A stretch of 64,000 nucleotides of DNA from Sulfobacillus harzensis (GTDB lineage: Bacteria; Bacillota; Sulfobacillia; Sulfobacillales; Sulfobacillaceae), in assembly GCF_012933365.1 (NCBI RefSeq), contig NZ_JABBVZ010000001.1, positions 56,409-120,408 of the forward strand, given 5' to 3'. Shown piece after piece: positions 58,001 through 64,000 of the stretch (position 1 is its first letter; the number at the start of each line of letters is the position of its first letter). The notes under the pieces were generated by a model. That model saw only the letters and a program-made list of their open reading frames with translations, did not search any database and was not told the origin of the DNA. The position numbers were made by a program, and so were the translations under genes.

Positions 58001-59377
58001 CTACCGTCCGATTCCGCGATACTGGAGTCCGGCTTGGCGTGCAGCCTCGGGATCCCAGAAATTGCGTCCATCGATAACAATACCGCGCGTCAGGCGGTCC
58101 GCAATGGTTGCTAGCGGGATTTCGGCGAAAGACGGCCACTCGGTCGCCAAGATGAGGGCATCGGCGCCGTCCAAGGCATCCTCGGCTGAATCGGCGAATT
58201 CGACTTCCAGATCGGGGCGAAGGCGCCGTAGATTGTCCAAGGCAATGGGGTCATAGACCCGAACCCGAGCACCTAATCGCAACAATTCCTCAATGATGGT
58301 TAAGGACGGCGCATCACGCAAATCATCCGTGCCGGGCTTGAATGCAACCCCCCACACGGCAATGCGACGCCCCTTGACGGGTTTGAGCGCCTCTTGCAGC
58401 CGTTTAATCACCAACAGACGTTGCTCGCGGTTGACATCTTGGGTGGCGTGCAGAAGTCGCGGTTGATAGCCGTACTCCTCTGCGGTAACCGTTAGTGCTG
58501 CCATGTCCTTGCCAAAGCAACTGCCTCCCCAACCGATTCCCGCGTTCAGAAATCGCCCGCCGATGCGCTGGTCAAGCCCAATGCCCCGCATGACCTGGAC
58601 AATATCCGCACCAACGCGTTCAGAGATGTTGGCAATCTCGTTGGCAAAGGAGATTTTTGTGGCCAGAAACGCGTTGGCGGCGTACTTAATCATTTCTGAC
58701 GAGATGCGGTCTGTCACAACAACGGGCACGGAGGTCACCCCGTTAGGACGGGGCGATTCCGGCGGCGGTTCAAATGATTGCTCCAGGATCGGCCGGTAGA
58801 GCTCTTGGAGTCGGTCGATGGCCCACGCCTCATCCGCGCCGAGCACAATGCGGTCCGGGTAGAGCGTGTCGAAAATGGCGGTTCCCTCGCGTAGAAACTC
58901 CGGGTTGGAGGCCACCGTATACCATTCACTACTGGGAGCACGACCATGGACCTCCCGGTAGCCGTCTTGCACCCAGACTTCCACCAAGTTGGCCGAACCG
59001 ATGGGGACAGTTGCTTTGTTGACAATCACCTGACGGGGGTGCCCGTGCATGCCCCGGCCAATCGCCAACGCTGCCTGGCGTACATAACGCAAATCGGCCT
59101 CGCCATCGGGCAACGGCGGTGTGCCCACGGCGATGAAAATCACTTCACTGGAACCGACCACGCTTTCGGCGTCGTTAGTTATCGATAGACGGCCCTGGTC
59201 TATGGATCGCGCCAGCAGGGACTCAAGACCCTCCTCAAATATGGGAGAGCGGCGCTGATTGATTAGGGCGATTTTTTCCTCCGATACCTCGATTAGCGTG
59301 ACGTGGTGGCCCAAGTCGGCTAGTACTGCCCCAGTCACCAACCCTACATAGCCCGCCCCGAACACCGAAACTCTCAT
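58001..59377 (-). CDS. ugd: UDP-glucose 6-dehydrogenase
   Basis: This 458-residue NAD-dependent enzyme oxidises UDP-glucose to UDP-glucuronate in two steps. Features are GAGYVGLVTGAVLADLGH (NAD Rossmann), VIFIAVGTPPLPDGEADL, NPEFLREGTAIFD (catalytic loop with Lys/Glu), KYAANAFLATKISFANEIANISE and the catalytic C287 in GGSCFGKD, then the C-terminal UDP-binding GVAFKPGTDDLRDAPS. Downstream of a glycosyltransferase and upstream of the UXS gene, so it feeds UDP-xylose or glucuronate into a cell-surface polysaccharide. ATG 59377. Confidence 0.94.
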   Translation of the reverse strand: MRVSVFGAGYVGLVTGAVLADLGHHVTLIEVSEEKIALINQRRSPIFEEGLESLLARSIDQGRLSITNDAESVVGSSEVIFIAVGTPPLPDGEADLRYVRQAALAIGRGMHGHPRQVIVNKATVPIGSANLVEVWVQDGYREVHGRAPSSEWYTVASNPEFLREGTAIFDTLYPDRIVLGADEAWAIDRLQELYRPILEQSFEPPPESPRPNGVTSVPVVVTDRISSEMIKYAANAFLATKISFANEIANISERVGADIVQVMRGIGLDQRIGGRFLNAGIGWGGSCFGKDMAALTVTAEEYGYQPRLLHATQDVNREQRLLVIKRLQEALKPVKGRRIAVWGVAFKPGTDDLRDAPSLTIIEELLRLGARVRVYDPIALDNLRRLRPDLEVEFADSAEDALDGADALILATEWPSFAEIPLATIADRLTRGIVIDGRNFWDPEAARQAGLQYRGIGR

Positions 59378-59378
59378 G

Positions 59379-60506
59379 CTATGCCATGCCTCCTAAAAGA
59401 TCACGATAAAAAGCACAGGTCTTGGCCGCTATGGCCTCTTGCGTGAAATGGTCCCGAACCCGTTCAGCTCCACGCTGAGCCAAGGTGGCGCGAAGGGCAT
59501 CATCTTGAAGCACACGCCGAATGGCCTCGGTCAATTGCGGCACGTCGCCTTCGGGAAAGACCAGTCCCGCATCCCCAATGACGTTGGGAATTTCACCGCT
59601 ATCCGAACCAATCACCACATCGTGTGAGGCCATCGCCTCCGTGAGAACACGGCCGAACTGCTCCTTCCAACGGGCGGTGGTCCGAGAGGGGAGCACTAGC
59701 ACATCCATGAGATTCATGACGTCGCCCATGGCGTCAGAGGAAACCCAGGGAAGCCGTGTGACCTGCTTTGCCAGACCGTTTCCGTCAGCCCAGTCTCGAA
59801 TTTGGGCATCGTAGGGACCGGTTCCCACGATTAATAAGCCCACATCGCTGTTTTTCTGAAGCACCGGGCGTATGGACGCCAGTAAATCGCCTATGCCCTT
59901 GTCCTCGATGAGTCGTCCCACGTAGCCTACCACAAAAGACTGGCCAAAATTGTACTGGCGGCGAAGTGCCTGGCGGTCCCGCGGTCCAAACAGCGCCAAG
60001 TCTGTCCCAAACTGGGGGACGACAGTCACCGGCTTGGTGTAGCCCTTTTTCCGCAAGACTTGTTCAGCATCTTGATTGCCCGCAATGGCACCGCGAGTGC
60101 CTCGAAACACATCTTGCTCGATGGCGGAAAAGGGCAACGGATACCGCTTGTAAATGTTCTGCCAGGTAAAAAAGAGGCTTGGCACGCCAAGCTTGCGCGC
60201 TGCTCGCACCCCTTGCCAGGTCACGAAACTGTAGTGCTCCTCGTCAATGTGGACCAAATCGGGCTTAAAGTCCCGTATAATGCGCGTTAGTTTAGGATAC
60301 CAGTGGAAGTGGTTTTTGCCATTGAAGGGGATGGGCAACTTGTAGATAGGGTACGCCTCATCCGCCGAATCGGGTTCAAAAGGCAAGTTGGCCCAATGAT
60401 CAGGCACCACCAAGCCCATCTCCATATCCGCCATCTGGTGCATATAGGCAATCTTGGAGCGGTAGGATGCCGTCACGCAAGCTTTGGAGATCATGAGTAC
60501 GCGCAT
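59379..60506 (-). CDS. Glycosyltransferase family 4 (GT-B fold)
   Basis: This 375-residue protein starts at ATG 60506 behind GAAGGGGTG. The N-terminal half shows a GT-B Rossmann core (MRVLMISKACV, DLVHIDEEHYSFVTW), the C-terminal half the GT4 donor site: FVVGYVGRLIEDKGI, VLPSRTTARWKEQFGRVLTEAMASHDVVIGSDSGEIPNVIG, with the EX7E-like pattern EQFGRVLTEAM. The acceptor and sugar are unknown; UDP-glucuronate or xylose is suggested by the two downstream genes. It is the first gene of the three-gene polysaccharide group. Confidence 0.88.
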   Translation of the reverse strand: MRVLMISKACVTASYRSKIAYMHQMADMEMGLVVPDHWANLPFEPDSADEAYPIYKLPIPFNGKNHFHWYPKLTRIIRDFKPDLVHIDEEHYSFVTWQGVRAARKLGVPSLFFTWQNIYKRYPLPFSAIEQDVFRGTRGAIAGNQDAEQVLRKKGYTKPVTVVPQFGTDLALFGPRDRQALRRQYNFGQSFVVGYVGRLIEDKGIGDLLASIRPVLQKNSDVGLLIVGTGPYDAQIRDWADGNGLAKQVTRLPWVSSDAMGDVMNLMDVLVLPSRTTARWKEQFGRVLTEAMASHDVVIGSDSGEIPNVIGDAGLVFPEGDVPQLTEAIRRVLQDDALRATLAQRGAERVRDHFTQEAIAAKTCAFYRDLLGGMA

Positions 60507-60583
60507 ACGACACCCCTTCACGAGTTTTTCTCTCGGTTATCATAGCGAATATGGTCGAACTGGGAAAGTCTTGGGCTTGCACT

Positions 60584-60613
60584 ATTGTTACAACTTCGCA
60601 ACAATTTTAGAGT
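60584..60613 (+). promoter_or_regulatory. Promoter with overlapping inverted repeat upstream of the PrsA-like gene
   Basis: TTGTTA (60585-60590) and TAGAGT (60608-60613) are 17 bp apart, matching 4 of 6 bases each. The inverted repeat ATTGTT-N10-AACAAT (60584-60605) overlaps the -35 and spacer, as an operator would. Confidence 0.4.
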
Positions 60614-60662
60614 AGACTATGCGTCAATGGTGTTCGCGACAAGTCAAGAAAGGTGGTCAAAC

Positions 60663-61601
60663 ATGAAACGACAACAGGTAGGTTTGGCGCTGTCCATTTC
60701 GGCGCTTGGAGTCCTCATTGCCGGGTGCGGAACGCATACAGCGTCAGCCTCAGGGTCAGCCACGGTGGCCACCGTCAACGGGCAAAAAGTTACCCAGAAT
60801 GATGTGAATTTGTTCGTCAAGGGGCTAGAGTTCATGCAGGGGCAGACGCTACCCACGTCATCAAAGGAAAAAGCCTTGGAGGTCAAGGCGGTGGTAGCTC
60901 AGACCGCCGTTAATCAGTGGGCGATTAAGCACCACCTGATCACCGAAAAGAAAGCCAAGTCTGAGGCGAACCAATTTATCAGTTCCAACATTGAGGCTCA
61001 AGTTGGTGGGAAGTCCGGATTAACCCAATTGCTAAAGAGCAAGAATCTGACCTTTGCGCAGTTTCAGAGCTATATTGCAGACCAAATGGTGGCTCAAAGC
61101 GTTTTTACCAAGGTGACAAAAAACGTCAAGGCACCCACCACGGCCCAGGAACAGTCTTATTACCAAAAGAACAAGTCTAGCTTCACCACGCCTCCTCAGG
61201 ACGAGGTTAGTGACATTGTGGTGAAAACCAATGCGTTGGCTCAGAAACTTCTGAAGGAGGCCAAGGGCGGCTCAAGCTTTGCCACGTTGGCCAAACACTA
61301 TTCGATTGCCTCGACCGGTAAGTCGGGTGGCAGTCTCGGGTATTTGCCAGCCACGTCCATGTCCAGCGGCATGGCGAAGACGCTGTCCGGGATGAAGGTG
61401 GGTCAATATGCCACCTATCACGGATCCCAGGGATACCATGTCATTTGGCTTCAGGCCACCAAGCCGTCGGCCGTCGCACCCTTTTCCAAGGTACAAAGCG
61501 AAATCCAATCGCTACTGCAGCAGCAATCGGCCGATACCGTGTATCAAAACTGGACCAAGAAAATGGAGAAGTCCCAGCATATTACCATCAAGAAGTCTTA
61601 G
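60663..61601 (+). CDS. prsA: PrsA-like foldase lipoprotein (parvulin peptidyl-prolyl isomerase)
   Basis: This 312-residue exported lipoprotein starts at ATG 60663 behind AGAAAGGTGG. The signal peptide ends in the lipobox LIAGC (Cys22). N-terminal SurA/PrsA-type helices (VTQNDVNLFVKGLEF, QTAVNQWAIKHHLITEKKA) surround a parvulin PPIase domain (~170-270): DEVSDIVVKTNALAQKLLKE, GKSGGSLGYLP, MKVGQYATYHGSQGYHVIW. It folds secreted proteins just outside the membrane. Isomerase residues such as the two His of parvulins are partly conserved (GYHVIW). Neighbours give no specific client. Confidence 0.9.
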   Translation: MKRQQVGLALSISALGVLIAGCGTHTASASGSATVATVNGQKVTQNDVNLFVKGLEFMQGQTLPTSSKEKALEVKAVVAQTAVNQWAIKHHLITEKKAKSEANQFISSNIEAQVGGKSGLTQLLKSKNLTFAQFQSYIADQMVAQSVFTKVTKNVKAPTTAQEQSYYQKNKSSFTTPPQDEVSDIVVKTNALAQKLLKEAKGGSSFATLAKHYSIASTGKSGGSLGYLPATSMSSGMAKTLSGMKVGQYATYHGSQGYHVIWLQATKPSAVAPFSKVQSEIQSLLQQQSADTVYQNWTKKMEKSQHITIKKS

Positions 61602-61614
61602 GCGACAGTGCGGA

Positions 61615-61770
61615 AAGGGGCTGTCTCAAAAGGCTTTTACCGTAAAATTTTCTCCCACTTGGCCCCTAAAAACGGGGAGAAAAGTGATTCCTTTCCTCCA
61701 CTACGTGGGGTAAAACGGGCACATTTTAGGGACGGCGTTACCGCTGACATACCTTTTGGGACAGCCCCTT
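61615..61770. mobile_element. MITE-like 156-bp non-coding element with 19-bp terminal inverted repeats
   Basis: AAGGGGCTGTCTCAAAAGG (61615-61633) and CCTTTTGGGACAGCCCCTT (61752-61770) are inverted repeats with one mismatch. The GGGGCTGTCTCAAAA-type end resembles the termini of several Bacillota insertion sequences (IS1182/IS5-like). The inside has no ORF, but contains a smaller hairpin (TTTTCTCCC 61648-61656 / GGGAGAAAA 61674-61682 region). No transposase, and no clear target duplication, was seen. It lies in the gap between the prsA-like gene and the nucleoside hydrolase. Confidence 0.6.
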
Positions 61771-61842
61771 GTTTTTGCGGGTAGCCAGGAGGGTTGTCGG
61801 GGCACACTGAAAGGCGACCATTACTGGGAGTGAGGTGGGAAC

Positions 61843-62763
61843 ATCAACAAACCCAAAGTGTGGCTGGACATGGATCCCGGCATCGATGACGCTTGGGCGC
61901 TGGCCATTGCGCGGTCGCGCTGCCATGTGGTGGGTGTATCGGCGGTAGCTGGCAACGTGGCATTGCCCCATACTTTTGGCAATGCGCAACGGCTGATGGA
62001 AGTACTGCACCTGGAAGTGCCATTACTCGCCGGCGCCGAGCATCCCATCTTGGGTCCGCTGATTACGGCGGAGGCGTTTCATGGTCCAGGCGGGGTCGGC
62101 GAATGGGAAGGACGAACGGTCCAGGTGCCTCGCGAACAAGAACGTGTCTGGACCTATTGGGCCTCTCACTTAGAGGAATGGACAAATGTGCACATCGTTG
62201 CAACCGGGCCCCTGACCAATCTCGCAATTGCCCTCATGGCGCATTCGCCGTTGGCGACTGCCTTTGCCTCCGTCACTTGCATGTGCGGGGCACTCCCCGG
62301 GGCGCAAGTGGACAAGGCCCAAGAATTTAATGTCTATGTCGATCCTCACGCAGCGGACGCTGTCTTTCACTGGGTTACACCGCTGCAACTCATCGGCATC
62401 AATGTCGCCCATAAGGCGCTCATTCCCGTGCAGGACGTGGATAGACTGAATCGATTCGGAGAGGTCGGAAAGACCCTGCATCGGATGTTGGGGTTTTATA
62501 GCCAGCGCTCGCGTGGTGAAGGTGGCAATCCCGAGGCCTTTCCCATCGATGATGTGGTGGCTGTAGCGGCGGTTTCTGCTCCGGAACTCTTTCGTTGGCG
62601 CGAAATGCCGTTGGCCGTCGTTCGGGAAGGGCCGCTTCGGGGGACGGTGGTGATCTCGCCGGTGGATGTGAAGCGGCCTCCCGTCAAAGTTGCTGTCGAC
62701 ATTGATGTGGCGGGATTTCGGGACTGGGTTTGGGATTCGATGGCGGCCTTTTCCGAAGCATAA
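61843..62763 (+). CDS. Nucleoside hydrolase (inosine-uridine preferring family)
   Basis: This protein is 306 residues if the start is ATC 61843 (MNKPKVWLDMDPGIDD), or 301 from GTG 61858. The ribosome-binding site GAGGTGGG (61832-61839) fits the ATC position, while GTG 61858 has no site and would remove the residues normally found before the first motif. The Ca2+-binding D-x-DPGxDD motif (DMDPGIDD) is intact, plus VVGVSAVAGNVAL, HIVATGPLTNLAIAL, EFNVYVDPHAADAVF (NxxxDPxAA) and VAVDID. It hydrolyses N-glycosidic bonds of ribonucleosides for base salvage. It stands alone, between the MITE-like element and the CBS gene. Confidence 0.87.
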   Translation: MNKPKVWLDMDPGIDDAWALAIARSRCHVVGVSAVAGNVALPHTFGNAQRLMEVLHLEVPLLAGAEHPILGPLITAEAFHGPGGVGEWEGRTVQVPREQERVWTYWASHLEEWTNVHIVATGPLTNLAIALMAHSPLATAFASVTCMCGALPGAQVDKAQEFNVYVDPHAADAVFHWVTPLQLIGINVAHKALIPVQDVDRLNRFGEVGKTLHRMLGFYSQRSRGEGGNPEAFPIDDVVAVAAVSAPELFRWREMPLAVVREGPLRGTVVISPVDVKRPPVKVAVDIDVAGFRDWVWDSMAAFSEA

Positions 62764-62823
62764 AGGTTGCCCTTGGGGCGCATCCTCACGATAGGTTCCA
62801 ACATGCGACAGGGGAGGCTACTG

Positions 62824-63261
62824 ATGAACGTTCAAGAGATTATGAGCAAGGACGTCAAAACGGTCACATCCAGCGACCCCATTAAAAAGGCTGCGGAAAT
62901 TATGAAACAGGTGGACTGCGGCAGCGTACCGGTGGTAGACCAAGGCAAAGTGATCGCCATGGTGACGGACCGTGACATCGTCGTTCGGGCCGTGGCGGGT
63001 GGCAAAGGACCGGATACGCCAGTCAAGGAGTGCATGTCCCAAACCGTCGTCACCGTATCTCCGGAAACGGACGCTCGCAAAGCCGCCAACACCATGGCAG
63101 ACAATCAGGTTCGCCGGCTACCAGTCGTTCAAAACGGACAGTTGGTTGGTATTTTGGCGATTGCGGACCTGGCCCGCAAGAACATCTACGTCAGCGAAAG
63201 CGGCCATGCACTGAGTGACATTTCTGAGCCTAACCGTCAATCCAACGCTGTCCAACATTAA
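62824..63261 (+). CDS. CBS-pair domain protein
   Basis: This 145-residue protein starts at ATG 62824, 7 nt after GGGGAGG. It consists of two CBS domains, ~5-57 (NVQEIMSKDVKTVTSSDPIKKAAEIM..., SVPVVDQGKVIAMVTDRDIV) and ~70-122 (VKECMSQTVVTVSPETDARKAANTM..., RRLPVVQNGQLVGILAIADLA), and a polar tail. Such stand-alone pairs bind adenine nucleotides and act as energy or stress sensors; similar proteins are known as hypoxic/oxidative stress proteins. Function and partner are unknown. A strong terminator follows. Confidence 0.9.
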   Translation: MNVQEIMSKDVKTVTSSDPIKKAAEIMKQVDCGSVPVVDQGKVIAMVTDRDIVVRAVAGGKGPDTPVKECMSQTVVTVSPETDARKAANTMADNQVRRLPVVQNGQLVGILAIADLARKNIYVSESGHALSDISEPNRQSNAVQH

Positions 63262-63271
63262 GTCAAAGCAT

Positions 63272-63301
63272 ACGGCGTTCCCACTGGGGACGCCGTTTTT
63301 T
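63272..63301 (+). terminator. Rho-independent terminator after the CBS gene
   Basis: ACGGCGTTCCC (63272-63282) / GGGGACGCCGT (63286-63296), 11 pairs including one G-U, ACT loop, and TTTTTT (63296-63301). Confidence 0.85.
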
Positions 63302-63385
63302 GTTGCTTAACCTATAACTGCCAATTGCCGTTGCCGTACAATAAGGCTTAACCGGATTTTGGACTCCGATGGGGGAGGGATCAGG

Positions 63386-63925
63386 GTGGAGACCATACGG
63401 ATCGGCGTGGTGGGCTTATGTATTCGCAGTCGGGACCGCTCAGTGCTCATGGCAAAGCATCGCCGCACAATCAACCAGGCGAGCTGGGGACTACCGGGAG
63501 GCGGTGTGGAATTGGGAGAACTCCCGCATGACGCAATGCAAAGGGAATGGCATGAGGAATTAGGAGTACCCTTAACCAGCACCGATTTAATCGCCATTTC
63601 GCATCGCGCAGACCCAAACCAAACGAGCATTCTCTATGTCTTCCAGGTCGCCTGCGACTGGCGCCAGATGAGCATCGATGGCGACGAGGTGCTCGGTTAC
63701 GGGTGGATCTCCCCTAAACGTCTTCGCGTTCTTCGTGGGCGCCAACAACTCATTAGCTCCCGAGATGCGTTCTTAGTCGACTATATTTTACGAGGCGGAC
63801 CCTTGTCGGTGATTCCGGCGACCGAATACCAAGCCCCGGGCGACATCTACCGGGGTCTGAAGCGTACCGCCTTCTATGTGGGCGGCTATCAAGACATGTC
63901 GCCGAAAGCTCCAACAAGCCCCTAG
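63386..63925 (+). CDS. Nudix hydrolase
   Basis: This 179-residue protein starts at GTG 63386, 6 nt behind GGGGGAGGG. The Nudix box G-x5-E-x7-REUxEExGU is intact: GGVELGELPHDAMQREWHEELGV (residues ~43-65). The sequence before it, WGLPGG, is typical. These enzymes cleave nucleoside diphosphates linked to another moiety, e.g. oxidised dNTPs, NADH or ADP-sugars; substrate cannot be told. The C-terminal ~50 residues are an unassigned extension. It begins after the CBS terminator and is probably monocistronic. Confidence 0.87.
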   Translation: METIRIGVVGLCIRSRDRSVLMAKHRRTINQASWGLPGGGVELGELPHDAMQREWHEELGVPLTSTDLIAISHRADPNQTSILYVFQVACDWRQMSIDGDEVLGYGWISPKRLRVLRGRQQLISSRDAFLVDYILRGGPLSVIPATEYQAPGDIYRGLKRTAFYVGGYQDMSPKAPTSP

Positions 63926-63945
63926 GAGCCTTTTCATTTAATCCG

Positions 63946-63966
63946 AACCCGCACGGCGCGCGGGTT
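63946..63966 (+). terminator. Weak terminator-like hairpin after the Nudix gene
   Basis: AACCCGC (63946-63952) / GCGGGTT (63960-63966) with a 7-nt loop and only a TTT. The T-run is weak. Confidence 0.4.
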
Positions 63967-64000
63967 TGACGCATTGGACGCTGCGATTTTCCTACACTAA

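Noticed and set aside
1..64000. CRISPR arrays, tRNA or rRNA genes
   Set aside because: No regularly spaced direct repeats and no cloverleaf or rRNA-like stretches were noticed by eye; a covariance search was not possible.

Overview
The window looks like a chromosomal segment of a Gram-positive, spore-forming acidophile, most likely a Sulfobacillus relative (Bacillota). This is inferred from four things. The backbone order pgsA - cinA - recA - recX - ymdB - mutS - mutL - miaA - spoVK - ynbB - lexA is Bacillota-like. Ribosome-binding sites are strong AGGAGG types. A SleB-like hydrolase, a 3D-domain protein and a SpoVK-type AAA protein point to sporulation or wall remodelling. A secreted acid protease (sedolisin) sits near an aa3-type oxidase with a cupredoxin. 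No rRNA, tRNA, CRISPR array or intact transposase gene was seen.

Layout. 1-12.3 kb (+): tail of rimO, pgsA, an unknown membrane protein, a short FtsH-type protease, a GNAT gene (-), cinA, a DEAD-box helicase, recA, recX, a ferredoxin, an unknown gene, ymdB, an M19 dipeptidase and an M17 aminopeptidase. 12.3-17.6 kb: small coiled-coil protein, GH18 protein and membrane protein (+), then an opposing operon dacF-like - degenerate nitrilase - nitrilase - dedA (-). 17.7-29.2 kb: Ppx-like ATPase-fold protein, mutS, mutL, miaA, LysM/SleB hydrolase (-), spoVK, small GTPase, ynbB, lexA (-), CPBP protease. 29.4-32.2 kb: acyl-CoA dehydrogenase, SCP2 protein, thiolase (lipid metabolism). 32.2-35.8 kb (-): ECF sigma with a membrane beta-propeller partner, a Gdt1-like transporter, a 3D/PG-binding wall protein. 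36.4-41.5 kb (+): odhA, odhB, VKOR, family 4 uracil-DNA glycosylase. 41.5-49.2 kb: a respiratory block of small membrane proteins, a Tat-exported cupredoxin, coxB, coxA, coxC, a small subunit, ctaB and a DsrE protein. 49.2-56.5 kb (-): DUF2231-cytochrome c, an overlooked metallothionein-like gene, sedolisin, two dipeptide-type permeases, a GH31 glycosidase. 56.5-60.5 kb: a decayed stretch, then UDP-xylose synthase-like, UDP-glucose dehydrogenase and glycosyltransferase (-). 60.6-64 kb (+): PrsA-like foldase, a 156-bp MITE-like element, nucleoside hydrolase, CBS protein, Nudix hydrolase.

The most striking observation is in the cupredoxin upstream of coxB. Its reading frame meets a TGA at 44025-44027, exactly where the copper-ligand cysteine is expected. 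It then continues for 21 codons, supplying the remaining His and Met ligands, to a TAA at 44091. A perfect 7-bp hairpin with G at the first loop position starts 8 nt after the TGA, as in bacterial SECIS elements. Either this is a selenocysteine (or UGA-decoded cysteine) copper protein feeding the oxidase, or the gene carries a nonsense mutation; the window alone cannot decide.

Other points of interest are the metallothionein-like gene at 49950-50066, a frameshift separating the sedolisin signal peptide from its protease frame, a 19-nt motif shared by the upstream regions of cupredoxin and sedolisin, and two genes whose best ribosome-binding site points to a non-standard start codon (ACG at 26387, ATC at 61843).
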